DNA of 64,000 nt from DATMGU01 sp035555315. Lineage in GTDB: Bacteria; Pseudomonadota; Alphaproteobacteria; ATCC43930; CGMCC-115725. This document shows, one piece after another, positions 49,108 through 57,575 of this stretch. The notes under the pieces were generated by a model. It worked only from the letters and a program-made list of their open reading frames with translations. It made no database searches and had not been told where the DNA came from. The DNA lies in contig DATMGU010000126.1 of NCBI GenBank assembly GCA_035555315.1, positions 62,001 to 126,000 on the forward strand, in the 5' to 3' direction. Positions within the stretch are counted from its first letter, which is position 1; the number at the start of each line of letters is the position of its first letter. Both the position numbers and the translations under genes were made by a program.

Positions 49108-50898
49108 TCACAAGAACGCGTTGTAATCGTCGAGCCGGCGGGCGATGCGCTGTTCATCGGCCAGCAACATGATCTCGCCGGCAACCCGGCGTGCGGCACC
49201 CAGATCGATGCAACGCACCCGCTGCTTCACCCGCGGCAACGCGCTCGCCGACATCGACAGGCTGGTGATGCCGAGGCCGAGCAACAATCCAGTGTAACGC
49301 GGGTCGCCGGCGATTTCGCCGCAGACGCAGATCGGGATGCCGGCGCGCAGCGCCGCCTCCGTCGAAAACTGGATCAGGCGCAACACGGCGGGATGCAGCG
49401 GGTTGTAGAGATGCGCGACCTGCTCGTCACCGCGATCGATGGCCAGCGTATATTGGGTGAGATCGTTGGTGCCGAGCGCGAAGAAATCCGCCTCCGCCGC
49501 GAAGGCATCGGCGGCGAGTGCCGCCCCCGGCACCTCGATCATGACCCCGAGTGGCGGCAACGGATCGGCGATTGCGATCCCGCGCGCGCGCAGCTCGTCG
49601 GCAGAGGCGATAAGCGCGGCGCGTGTCGCGCGGACCTCGGTCAAGCTGGAGATCATCGGCAGCAGGATCCGCACCGGACCCTCGACACTCGCCCGCAGGA
49701 TGGCGGCGAGCTGGGTATCGAGCAACCCCCGATGACGCAGCGACAGCCTGATCGCACGCAGCCCGAGCGCCGGGTTGGGGCTCTCCCCCAGATGCTCGCT
49801 CAAGCTCGATGCGAGCTTGTCGCCGCCGATATCCAGCGTCCGGATCGTCACCGGCCGGCCGGCCATGCCACGGACCAATTCGCGATAGGCCTCAAACTGC
49901 TCGTCCTCGCCGGGCAGATCCTCGCGGTTCATGAAGAGGAATTCGGTGCGCACCAAACCGAGCCCCGCAGCCCCCGCGGCGACCGCTTGTTCGACTTCCC
50001 GCGTCAGCTCGAGATTGGCCTCCAACACGATGCCGATACCGTCCCGGGTCACCGCCGGCACATCGCGCAGCGATGCCAATTGGTGACGCTCGATCGCCAG
50101 TTGATCGCGCGCCACCGCATAGGCGGTGAGCGTGTCGGTGCTGGGATTGATGGTGACCGTGCCGGCCGAGCCGTTGACGATCACCATATCGCCGGTTGCG
50201 ACCCCGCCCAGCAAGGCGGCGCACCCGACGACCGCCGGGATGCCTAGCGCCCGCGCCATGATCGCCGTATGGCTTTCGGCACCGCCCAGCACGGTCGCGA
50301 AGCCGGTGATCCGCACCGGATCCATCAGGGCCGTGTCCGCCGGAGTGAGTTCGTCGGCCAGTAGAACCGTACCATCCGGCAGCTTGTTGAACGCGGTATA
50401 GGGTGTGTTGGTGAGGTTGCGGATGAGCCGCGCGCCGACGATGCGAATATCCTCGATCCGCGCCGCCAGATAGGCGTCGCCGATGGCGGCGAAGCTTTCC
50501 GCCAACTCGTCGATCTCGAACTGTACCGCGGCTTCGGCGTTGCAGCCGGCCTGTTCGATCCGCCGCGTGACGCCGCGGATCAGCCTCGATTGGGTCAGCA
50601 TCGCGAGATGCGCGTCCAGCAGATAGCCGACCTCTTCGGCAGCCGAGCCGGGCAAGGCGGCGGATTTGCTCTTGAGCTTGATCAGCTGACGTCGGGAGAC
50701 ATTCACCGCGTCGGCGAAGCGCCTCGCCTCGGCCGCGATCCCCTCCGCCGGGATCGACTGGAACGTCACCTCCGGTGTCGCGAGGTCCGGGATATGGGCG
50801 GTGCCGAGCGCCAGGCCCGGCGAAACGCCTAGGCCGGTAAGCACCCGTTCCGCTTTGAACGCGCCGGGGGTGACCATCGAAGGCTGTTCACTCCTCAT
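49108..50898 (-). CDS. ptsI: PTS enzyme I (phosphoenolpyruvate-protein phosphotransferase)
   Basis: A 596-residue cytosolic enzyme that autophosphorylates with PEP and passes the phosphate to HPr. Active His210 lies in LGGAESHTAIMARALG. PEP-binding blocks LRTLDIGGDKL, GLRAIRLSLRHR, FFALGTNDLTQYTLAIDR and the Cys-containing ICVCGEIAGDP are intact. There is no N-terminal GAF domain, so it is the EI, not the PtsP, architecture. ATG 50898 lies inside the HPr gene's end (11-bp overlap). Part of a leftward chvI-chvG-hprK/rapZ-EIIA-HPr-EI set. Confidence 0.94.
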   Translation of the reverse strand: MRSEQPSMVTPGAFKAERVLTGLGVSPGLALGTAHIPDLATPEVTFQSIPAEGIAAEARRFADAVNVSRRQLIKLKSKSAALPGSAAEEVGYLLDAHLAMLTQSRLIRGVTRRIEQAGCNAEAAVQFEIDELAESFAAIGDAYLAARIEDIRIVGARLIRNLTNTPYTAFNKLPDGTVLLADELTPADTALMDPVRITGFATVLGGAESHTAIMARALGIPAVVGCAALLGGVATGDMVIVNGSAGTVTINPSTDTLTAYAVARDQLAIERHQLASLRDVPAVTRDGIGIVLEANLELTREVEQAVAAGAAGLGLVRTEFLFMNREDLPGEDEQFEAYRELVRGMAGRPVTIRTLDIGGDKLASSLSEHLGESPNPALGLRAIRLSLRHRGLLDTQLAAILRASVEGPVRILLPMISSLTEVRATRAALIASADELRARGIAIADPLPPLGVMIEVPGAALAADAFAAEADFFALGTNDLTQYTLAIDRGDEQVAHLYNPLHPAVLRLIQFSTEAALRAGIPICVCGEIAGDPRYTGLLLGLGITSLSMSASALPRVKQRVRCIDLGAARRVAGEIMLLADEQRIARRLDDYNAFL

Positions 50899-51178
50899 CG
50901 AATCCACCGGTCACCAAAGCGGCCATCGCGGTGATCGCCTGCTCCGCATCGGCGCCGGTCGCGCGGATCTCGATCGTGCTACCGATCCCGGCCGCCAACA
51001 TCATCAGCCCCATGATCGATCGTCCCGAGACGATGCTGCCATTCTTAGTGACCCGGATATCGGCCTCGAACTCCGCCGCCAGCTTGACGAACCGCGCCGC
51101 CGCCCGGGCATGCAGCCCCCGCTTGTTGCAGATCGTAACAATCCGCCGGATCGGTTGACTATCCCCGGACACGGTCAT
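50888..51178 (-). CDS. HPr phosphocarrier protein
   Basis: A 96-residue PTS carrier. The EI-phosphorylated histidine is His23 (NKRGLHARAAARFV); the HprK target serine is Ser54 in SGRSIMGLMML. Both halves of the family are intact. An N-terminal stretch of about ten residues precedes the first strand. In alphaproteobacteria lacking sugar PTS permeases, HPr works in regulation with EIIA and HprK. Overlaps the EI start; 30 bp after the EIIA stop. Confidence 0.95.
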   Translation of the reverse strand: MTVSGDSQPIRRIVTICNKRGLHARAAARFVKLAAEFEADIRVTKNGSIVSGRSIMGLMMLAAGIGSTIEIRATGADAEQAITAMAALVTGGFDEE

Positions 51179-51208
51179 GGCACTGACGCTCAGCTTTATC
51201 CCCCCAAC

Positions 51209-51616
51209 CTATCCTCGGGCGTCAACGAGCAGTTGCGAGGCGACATTGATGTATTTGCGGCCGGCCTCCTGCGCGCCGGTGACGGCGGTGGCGAGCGTGG
51301 CGCTCTGGCGCAGCGAGGCGAGCTTGATCAGCATCGGCAGGTTGACGCCGGCGATCACCTCGATCTTCGCCCGTTCCATGACCGAGATCGCCAGGTTCGA
51401 CGGCGTACCGCCGAACATATCGGTCAGCAGTACCACGCCTTGGCCGCTATCGACCTCGCTGATCGAGCGCAGGATGTCCTGTCGGCGCTTCTCCATATCA
51501 TCGTCGGGACCGATACAGATCGCGGCGATCTGGCTTTGCGCGCCGACGACATGCTCCAGTGCCGCGATGAATTCGGCGGCGAGGCGCCCATGGGTGACGA
51601 GAACCATTCCGATCAT
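51209..51616 (-). CDS. PTS EIIA component, mannose-family type
   Basis: A 135-residue EIIA-Man-fold protein. His9 in MVLVTHGRLAAEFI is the phosphorylation site; LLTDMFGGTPSNLAI is the second signature. No EIIB/EIIC genes are nearby, so it is a regulatory end-point of the phosphorelay, as in other alphaproteobacteria. Encoded between the hprK-rapZ fusion (62 bp upstream) and HPr (30 bp downstream). Confidence 0.93.
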   Translation of the reverse strand: MIGMVLVTHGRLAAEFIAALEHVVGAQSQIAAICIGPDDDMEKRRQDILRSISEVDSGQGVVLLTDMFGGTPSNLAISVMERAKIEVIAGVNLPMLIKLASLRQSATLATAVTGAQEAGRKYINVASQLLVDARG

Positions 51617-51678
51617 AGATGGGCGCCTCTATTCAAGATACGACCTCGGCAGCAGTGGACTCGGCGTTGTTCGGTCGG

Positions 51679-53175
51679 TCATGCATCGCTCCGCGCAAAA
51701 ACCGGACCGGCCGGGGATTCCGCCGGCGGCGGGGAAACCGGTCGATCGACATCCCGATGGTCGACGGTCACGCGCTGACCCTGCTGCCGCAGCCATTGAC
51801 CGAGATGTTCGGCCACGAAGACGGAGCGGTGACGACCGCCGGTGCAGCCGACGGCGATCGTCAGATAGCTTTTTCCCTCACCATCGAAGCGCGGCAGCAG
51901 CGGCTGAAGCAACCCGGTCAGCCCGCCGAAAAACCCGGGGAAACTGGGGTCCGCCGCGACATGGGCGGCGACCGCGGGATCGCGCCCGGTCAAAGGGCGC
52001 AGCGCCGGATCGTAATAGGGATTATCGAGGAACCGCACATCGAACACCATATCCGCCTCGCGCGGCAAACCGTGCCGGAACGAGAATGACGTGACGAACA
52101 AGGCCAGGCCGGGTTGGTCGTTCAGCGCGAAATTGCCATGCAGCAGACGCTTCAGATCGGCCGGCCGCAAGGCCGAGGTGTCGATCACCAGATCGGCGCG
52201 TTCGCGCAACGGCGAAACCCGCTCCCGCTCCAGCCGGATGCCGTCCATCACCGGGCGATCGCCGGCGAGCGGGTGGCGCCGCCGCGTTTCGGTATAGCGC
52301 CGGGCCAGCGACTCGTCATCGCAATCGAGAAAGATCAGCCGCGCATCGATGCCCCGCGCGCGCGCCAGCTTGTCGATCTCGGCGACCAGCGGCGCCACCC
52401 CGAAATCACGCGTCCGGATATCGATGCCGACCGCGACCGAACGGTCGGCGGCGCAGGGCATGCTGATCAAAGGCGGCAGCAGCGACAAGGGCAGGTTGTC
52501 GACCGCCTCGTAGCCAATGTCTTCGAGAATCTTGAGGCAGCTCGATCGGCCGGCGCCGGACATGCCGGTGATCATCAGAACCCGTGCCGACTCAGACCCA
52601 GCCCCATTTGGCCCGGCCCCGTTCGGCCCGGCCACGGCGCGGTTCGGCAATGACGGCAGAAGAGAGACCGGCTCGCTCATGGCGATATCTTTATACCCAA
52701 CCGACGGCACAACGCCAGACGCACCGGATCGGGCGCCCCGCGGCCCGTCCGGAACCGCTCCAAGAGCCCACCGGATCTTGGCCGGGGTCGAGGCTTCGAA
52801 AGCCGCCAGCCGCAGCAGCGGCAAGGCTACCCCTGCATAGCTCACCTCCGCCGGATCGGGCAGGCGGTCGACCCGCTCGGCCGGGACAAGCTCGATCGCC
52901 AGACGGAGAATCGCCGAGAAGGCCGAGGGCATTCGCCGGATGCCCACGCCCCGGATTTCAAGCAGCCCAGCCAGCACGGCCGGTGCCGCCGCCCAGAGCG
53001 ATCCGTCGAGTTCCGTCAGGGCGACCTGATCATCGGCGACCAGCAGCGCGCCCCCATCGATCAGTCGCAAGGCCAAATCGGATTTACCGGCGCCGGACGG
53101 ACCGAGCAGGAGAACCCCGTCGCCATCGATCGAGACGGCGGTGGCATGCACCAGAACGGGCGGGGTGGCGGTCAC
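51679..53175 (-). CDS. Fusion of HPr kinase/phosphorylase (HprK) and RapZ (YvcJ) in a single frame
   Basis: A 498-residue protein joining two enzymes usually encoded separately. Residues about 1-145 are the short alphaproteobacterial HprK: P-loop LLGPSGAGKSDLAL (residues 25-32 core), VADDQVAL, and EIRGVGIRRMP. Residues from about 166 are RapZ: P-loop ITGMSGAGRSS (204-211 core), ILEDIGYEAVDNLPLSLL, GIDIRTRDF, and the C-terminal IAVGCTGGRHRSVFVAEHL. No stop codon lies between them; the linker (about 145-200) is Gly/Ser/Pro-rich. A start codon for a separate RapZ exists (ATG 52680) but has no clear ribosome site. GTG 53175 is taken for HprK. HprK acts on HPr Ser54; RapZ binds GlmZ-type RNA or UDP-GlcNAc-related ligands in other bacteria. 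Confidence 0.85.
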   Translation of the reverse strand: MTATPPVLVHATAVSIDGDGVLLLGPSGAGKSDLALRLIDGGALLVADDQVALTELDGSLWAAAPAVLAGLLEIRGVGIRRMPSAFSAILRLAIELVPAERVDRLPDPAEVSYAGVALPLLRLAAFEASTPAKIRWALGAVPDGPRGARSGASGVVPSVGYKDIAMSEPVSLLPSLPNRAVAGPNGAGPNGAGSESARVLMITGMSGAGRSSCLKILEDIGYEAVDNLPLSLLPPLISMPCAADRSVAVGIDIRTRDFGVAPLVAEIDKLARARGIDARLIFLDCDDESLARRYTETRRRHPLAGDRPVMDGIRLERERVSPLRERADLVIDTSALRPADLKRLLHGNFALNDQPGLALFVTSFSFRHGLPREADMVFDVRFLDNPYYDPALRPLTGRDPAVAAHVAADPSFPGFFGGLTGLLQPLLPRFDGEGKSYLTIAVGCTGGRHRSVFVAEHLGQWLRQQGQRVTVDHRDVDRPVSPPPAESPAGPVFARSDA

Positions 53176-53191
53176 TGGAGCACCGTCACCG

Positions 53192-55051
53192 TCATGACGG
53201 CGTCCGAGTCGAGCGGGACCCGCCATGCCCGGATCCGCCGTGACCGGCGTCCCGGCCGGCCTGCGGCAAACGCACAATGAAGCGCGCACCGATCACCCGG
53301 CCCGCGGCATCCCGCCGATTCTCGGCGACGATGGTCCCGCCATGCGCCTCGACGATCTGCTTGGAGATCGACAGGCCAAGCCCGGAATGGGTCCCGAACT
53401 TCTCGCCGGCCGGACGTTCGGTATAGAACCGGTCGAAGATCGCGACGAGCTTCGCATCCGGGATGCCCGGCCCGTCATCCTCGATGGTCACGACCACCGT
53501 ATCGCCGCCGCGGTCGCCGACGATCCGGATGGTCCCGCCCGGCGGATTGAACGACAGGGCATTGGCGATGAGATTGCGGAACACCTGGACCAGCCGCCCT
53601 TCCATGCCGGAGACCATGAGATCGTCCCGCGACACCCGGGCGGGTGCGGATGAGCCGTTCTCGGCAGCGACGAATTCGATCCGCCCGTCATCGTCGCGGG
53701 CCGTGGTCCGGTAAACATCGACCAGCATCTCCAGCATGCGCGCGAGAGGGACCGGCGCGCGCTCCAGCCGACTCATCTCGGCATCGAGCCGTGAGGCATC
53801 GGAGATATCGCTGATCAGGCGGTCGAGCCGCTGAACATCGTCGAGGATGATGGTCAACAGCTTTTTCTGCTGAGCCGGATCGTTGAGCCGCGTCGCCGTC
53901 TCGACCGCGCTGCGCACCGAGGTCAACGGGTTCTTGATTTCGTGGGCGACATCCGCCGCGAAGCGCTCGATCGCGTCCATGCGCCGCCACAGCGCGCCGG
54001 TCATCTCGGCGAGCGCCCCGGACAGCTCGCCGATTTCGTCCCGACGATGGGTGAAATCCGGGATCGCGACCTGCCTGCCCTGGCCGCGGCGCACCTGCTC
54101 CGCCGCCTCGGCCAGACGGCGAACCGGCCGGGCGATGGTGCCGGCGAGATACAGCGACAGCAGGATCGTCACCCCCAGCACCGCCAGAAAGATCCGCAGG
54201 ATGTCGAACCGCACCGAGCGCACCTGGCGCTCAAGATCGGCGCTGCCGACCGACAGCAGAACGGCACCCAGCACCTCCTTGTACCGGCGCACCGGGGCGG
54301 TGACGCTCAGCACCAACCCCCCACTGGCATTGGCGCGCACCGATTGGCCGCCCCTTCCATCCAGCGCGTTCTCGACCTCCGGATAATCCGCCGCGTGCTG
54401 CGGCCAGTGTTCGGCGTAATCCGGATAATGATCGCGCGCGCGCAGCAGGCTGGCCAAGCCATCGAGCAGATTGGCGATGCCGAAATTGCTCGACGTGTCC
54501 GACGGTGGCGGCAATTGATGGACGGTGATGCCCTGGCCCAGCACCCGGCTATCGGCGATGAGGTTGCCGTCGGTGCCGAACAGCCGCGCCCGGATCCGCG
54601 TCGGTTCGACCAGCCGGCGGGTCATCTGCTGTGCCAGCGCCGCGGCCAGCACCGGATCCTCGCCCGGCGAATCGAGAACCGCCCCCTCCGACAACGCGGC
54701 GGCGAAGATATCCGCCTGGGTCCGCAACGCCGCGAGTTCGGTCACGATCAAGCCGCGCTCGTACCGGTCGAGATAGAGCATGCCGCCGCCCAGCAAGGCG
54801 ATCGCCAGGACATTGATGGCCAGGATCCGGCGGGTCAGCGAAAACGGGCCCATCCGCCGCTTCAACCCCGGCTGCGATGGCCCGGGTTGCACGGAGCGGC
54901 CGCCCAGCAAACGGCCCCAGGCCCGCCCGATCATCCGGCCGCCGGGTGCCAATCGACCAAATACCGGTCGGCCGAACACTCGGCCGAAGATGCCGCCAGA
55001 GACGCCGCGCGCGCGGCGTTCAGATATCCTTGTAACGATAACCGACCCCAT
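53192..55051 (-). CDS. chvG: ChvG/ExoS-type sensor histidine kinase
   Basis: A 619-residue inner-membrane kinase. TM1 lies near residue 70 (ILAINVLAIALLGGGMLYL), a periplasmic sensor of about 200 residues follows, then TM2 (ILRIFLAVLGVTILLSLYL), HAMP, and the H-box FAADVAHEIKNPLTSVRSA. N-, G1- and G2-boxes are intact (NLIANALSF, DDGPGIPD, SGLGLSISKQIV). It senses acid or envelope stress in relatives and phosphorylates ChvI. ATG 55051 overlaps the chvI end by 32 bp; the first ~50 residues are Arg/Gly-rich and cytosolic. Its 3' end is 16 bp from hprK. Confidence 0.92.
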   Translation of the reverse strand: MGSVIVTRISERRARGVSGGIFGRVFGRPVFGRLAPGGRMIGRAWGRLLGGRSVQPGPSQPGLKRRMGPFSLTRRILAINVLAIALLGGGMLYLDRYERGLIVTELAALRTQADIFAAALSEGAVLDSPGEDPVLAAALAQQMTRRLVEPTRIRARLFGTDGNLIADSRVLGQGITVHQLPPPSDTSSNFGIANLLDGLASLLRARDHYPDYAEHWPQHAADYPEVENALDGRGGQSVRANASGGLVLSVTAPVRRYKEVLGAVLLSVGSADLERQVRSVRFDILRIFLAVLGVTILLSLYLAGTIARPVRRLAEAAEQVRRGQGRQVAIPDFTHRRDEIGELSGALAEMTGALWRRMDAIERFAADVAHEIKNPLTSVRSAVETATRLNDPAQQKKLLTIILDDVQRLDRLISDISDASRLDAEMSRLERAPVPLARMLEMLVDVYRTTARDDDGRIEFVAAENGSSAPARVSRDDLMVSGMEGRLVQVFRNLIANALSFNPPGGTIRIVGDRGGDTVVVTIEDDGPGIPDAKLVAIFDRFYTERPAGEKFGTHSGLGLSISKQIVEAHGGTIVAENRRDAAGRVIGARFIVRLPQAGRDAGHGGSGHGGSRSTRTPS

Positions 55052-55721
55052 AGAGGGTCTCGATATGGCCGAACTCCTGATCGATGACCTTGAATTTCTT
55101 GCGAAGCCGCTTGATGTGGCTGTCGATGGTTCGGTCATCGACATAGATGTGCTCGCCATAGGCGGCGTCCATCAATTGGTCGCGATTCTTGACGTGGCCC
55201 GGGCGGGCGGCCAGGGATTTCAGGATGAGAAACTCGGTGACCGTCAGCTCGACGGCGACACCGCGCCAAGTGCACAGGTGACGCGCCGGATCGAGCACGA
55301 GGTCGCCGCGCTGCACGATCTGGTCGGCCTCGCCGACCGGCTGCTTGTCGCGGCCAAGTTCGGTCCGTCGCAGCAGGGCGCGGATGCGCTCGATCAACAG
55401 GCGTTGCGAGAACGGCTTGGTGATGTAGTCGTCGGCGCCCATGCGCAGACCCAGCACCTCGTCGATCTCGTCGTCCTTGGAGGTCAGGAAGATCACCGGC
55501 AGGCTGCCCTGCCGGCGCAGATTGCCCAAGAGCTCCATGCCATCCATGCGTGGCATCTTGATATCGAGGATGGCGAGATCGACCGGCTTCAGTTGCATGC
55601 CGCGCAGCGCCTCGGCACCGTCGCCATAGCATTGCACGTTGAAGCCCTCGGCCTCGAGCGTCATGGATACGGAGGTAAGGATGTTGCGGTCATCATCGAC
55701 CAGGGCGATCGTACTCGTCAC
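55020..55721 (-). CDS. chvI: ChvI-type OmpR-family response regulator
   Basis: A 233-residue regulator. Receiver: acidic pair in ALVDDDRN, phospho-acceptor Asp53 (LAILDIKMPRMDG), conserved Thr in IFLTSKDD and Lys in YITKPFS. The C-terminal winged helix shows LTVTEFLILKSLAARPGHVK and VDDRTIDSHIKRLRKKF, ending in ETLYGVGYRYKD. GTG 55721 with AAGGA upstream. Partner of ChvG. As an OmpR-type protein it should bind tandem repeats with about 10-bp spacing. Confidence 0.95.
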   Translation of the reverse strand: MTSTIALVDDDRNILTSVSMTLEAEGFNVQCYGDGAEALRGMQLKPVDLAILDIKMPRMDGMELLGNLRRQGSLPVIFLTSKDDEIDEVLGLRMGADDYITKPFSQRLLIERIRALLRRTELGRDKQPVGEADQIVQRGDLVLDPARHLCTWRGVAVELTVTEFLILKSLAARPGHVKNRDQLMDAAYGEHIYVDDRTIDSHIKRLRKKFKVIDQEFGHIETLYGVGYRYKDI

Positions 55722-55807
55722 CAGGCGGATTCCTTCGCGCTGTTGGACTGCCACCGGAAGCCCCCGTTTATAAGCGGCTTCGGTTATTTGACCAAATGCT
55801 GCGTAAA

Positions 55808-56740
55808 TTAAGGCCGAAGGGTGGCGGGTATGTGGCGCGTCGAGCGGAAGGACGCGGCCGACACGCCCGCCCCGACCCGCGCCCCGCCGGTCGCGGTGGA
55901 GGACGTCGCCTTGGCCCGCCGGTCGGAGATCGTCCAGGGCGTCGCCAGATGCGCCACCTTGCGGCCGAAAAACGCCTGCGGATGAGAGGGCGTGGCCCCG
56001 AGCCGCCGCTCCTGCTCCGCGACGCAGGACCGAGTCCGTTGATAGACGACCTGCCAGGTGGATGCGCGGTCCAACGCGCTCAGCAGACAATCGTCGAAGA
56101 ACGTGTAGGTGCTGTCGGCGCCACAGCCAAAGGACGGCCGATCCGATCGCGCAGCAGTGAGAATAATCCGGTTCGCGCGCGCCATCGCGCCGCGCGCGAA
56201 ATCGCCGGAATAGCAGCCGGACGCGATCACCACCGTGGGCGCCGTGGCACAGCCATCCCGCAATGCCTCGTCGAGGTCGCGCGGGCTGAGGATTTCGTCT
56301 TCCAGGCTGAGCACCAGCCCGTCCCCCGGCGCGCCATGGGAGGTGACGAAGACCAGGCAGGCTTCACCGGGACGCGGTGCCAGTTGGGCGATGCGGCGCG
56401 TCAGGCGCGGCCAGGTCGCGGCCTGCACCCCGTCATGTACCAGCGAGGGCGTGGAGGTGAGCAGCCGGATGCGGCTGGGGTCGATCGCGGCCTCGATCAG
56501 CCGATCGCGCAAGGCCATGACCGCGTTGTCGAAGACTCTGATCGATCCATCCCCCGCGGCCAGCACGGCGGTGACCGGCACCGCCACCAGCACCGCAGCA
56601 CCGGCGGAAGCCGCGGCGCCGCCATTGCCGGCCGCCAACAGCATGAAGCCGATCAGCAATGCCAGGACGGCATGGTTCCATGATGGCGACCGGTACTGCG
56701 TCGAAGGGTCGGAAGCGGTCTCGAACATCGGTTCCTGCAT
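55808..56740 (-). CDS. Caspase-like C13-family peptidase, membrane-anchored
   Basis: A 310-residue protein. One hydrophobic span near residues 22-60 (HAVLALLIGFMLLAAG and the following Ala-rich stretch) suggests membrane anchoring or export. The catalytic dyad of the legumain/caspase-like clan is visible: His135 in LVFVTSHGAPGDG and Cys176 in VVIASGCYSGDFARG. Bacterial C13 proteins of this size are found in proteobacteria; substrates are unknown. A C-terminal Arg/Thr-rich tail is of unknown role. It lies just upstream of chvI (86 bp), reading the same way. Confidence 0.82.
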   Translation of the reverse strand: MQEPMFETASDPSTQYRSPSWNHAVLALLIGFMLLAAGNGGAAASAGAAVLVAVPVTAVLAAGDGSIRVFDNAVMALRDRLIEAAIDPSRIRLLTSTPSLVHDGVQAATWPRLTRRIAQLAPRPGEACLVFVTSHGAPGDGLVLSLEDEILSPRDLDEALRDGCATAPTVVIASGCYSGDFARGAMARANRIILTAARSDRPSFGCGADSTYTFFDDCLLSALDRASTWQVVYQRTRSCVAEQERRLGATPSHPQAFFGRKVAHLATPWTISDRRAKATSSTATGGARVGAGVSAASFRSTRHIPATLRP

Positions 56741-56849
56741 TATCTCGAAGATCGGCCACCAGCTTACGCCATTGAGGCCTAAAAAGATTAAGATCAGATG
56801 CGGTCAACGCCGCCTGTTTTGTGACATCTCGAAGGTCGAGGAGGATTTC

Positions 56850-57326
56850 ATGAGCGACGCGCACCCCCCATCCGATCCCCACTCGCCTGATCCCCTCTCG
56901 TTAGCCCGCCAGTTGCTTCACGACGTGGAGCGGGCGACGCTCGGCACCCTCTCGGCGGAGGGCTGGCCCTACGGCTCATTGGTGCTCATCGCCGGCGATG
57001 CCGCGGGCCGGCCGATCCTGCTGCTGTCCGACCTCGCGATGCATACCCGCAACCTCAAGGCGGACACCCGGGTCTCGCTGCTGATCGACGGCACCGGCGA
57101 CTTCGACGATCCGCTGACGGGGCCGCGGGTGACCGTGCTGGGACGGGTTGCCGAGACCGACGATCCGATCGCCCGCCAGGCCTTCCTCGATCGCCACCCG
57201 GCGGCGACGCTCTATGCCGGCTTCGCGGATTTCCGGGTCTATCGGATCGACCCGACGGAGGCGCATCTGGTGGCCGGATTCGGCCGCATCCATCGGCTGG
57301 ACGGTAGCGACCTCATCACCCCCTAA
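56850..57326 (+). CDS. Pyridoxamine-phosphate-oxidase-fold (HugZ-like) protein
   Basis: A 158-residue flavin- or haem-binding split-barrel protein. The N-terminal LARQLLHDVERATLGTLSAE, then YGSLVLIAGDAAGRPILLLSDLAMHTRNLKADTR-type blocks (residues about 45-75) and a C-terminal YRIDPTEAHLVAGFGRIHRL match the HugZ/PPOX family N-terminal domain. The latter motif is near-diagnostic. The DUF2470 domain common in HugZ is absent, so it is the short version. GGAGGA precedes ATG 56850. Divergent from the C13 peptidase. Confidence 0.88.
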   Translation: MSDAHPPSDPHSPDPLSLARQLLHDVERATLGTLSAEGWPYGSLVLIAGDAAGRPILLLSDLAMHTRNLKADTRVSLLIDGTGDFDDPLTGPRVTVLGRVAETDDPIARQAFLDRHPAATLYAGFADFRVYRIDPTEAHLVAGFGRIHRLDGSDLITP

Positions 57327-57327
57327 A

Positions 57328-57362
57328 GGAAAAAGGGCCACCCTCGCGGGCGACCCTTTTCC
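57328..57362. terminator. Bidirectional intrinsic terminator
   Basis: GGAAAAAGGG (57328-57337) and CCCTTTTCC (57354-57362) pair (one A bulge) around a loop that can pair further. T-runs sit on both strands in the arms, so it may end transcription of the PPOX gene rightwards and of the micro-ORF unit leftwards. Confidence 0.7.
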
Positions 57363-57402
57363 GTCGAACAGCGGCGCCGAGGCCGCCGGCGAACCAGATC
57401 AC

Positions 57403-57480
57403 TCAGGCAAGGCGCTGCCCACCGATAGAAGCGATCCCGGTCGCGGCACCAAGAGCCAGCCGTTCATGTGACATAGACAC
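57403..57480 (-). CDS. 25-residue micro-ORF with extreme Shine-Dalgarno
   Basis: GTG 57480 (or ATG 57474) to TGA 57403-57405, reading M-S-M-S-H-E-R-L-A-L-G-A-A-T-G-I-A-S-I-G... The peptide is small, mildly amphipathic and unlike any I know. What marks it as real is the ribosome site: AAAGGAGGTGATCC lies directly upstream with a 7-nt gap from the AGGAGG core to the start codon. The unit follows polA by 95 bp and ends in the terminator at 57328-57362. It could be a leader peptide, a regulatory small protein, or a translation-dependent attenuator. Confidence 0.5.
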   Translation of the reverse strand: MSMSHERLALGAATGIASIGGQRLA

Positions 57481-57496
57481 AGGATCACCTCCTTTC
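57481..57496 (-). promoter_or_regulatory. Shine-Dalgarno complementary to the whole 16S rRNA tail
   Basis: On the minus strand the sequence reads AAAGGAGGTGATCC, matching every base of the 3' end of 16S rRNA (GGATCACCTCCTTT). Natural ribosome sites usually use 4-8 of these bases. The rest of the 16S end is not present, so it is not an rRNA fragment. Confidence 0.75.
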
Positions 57497-57575
57497 AGTT
57501 GTTGAACACCACGTTCATAAATACTGGCCTTGGCAGCTTTCGGCAAGAGGGACCGAAATGGTGCCTAACGGGTAG

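Noticed and set aside
57482..57496. Plus-strand match to the 3' end of 16S rRNA (GGATCACCTCCTTT)
   Set aside because: Only the anti-Shine-Dalgarno bases match; the preceding conserved 16S helix 45 sequence is absent. On the minus strand it is a ribosome site in front of a short frame, which explains it better.
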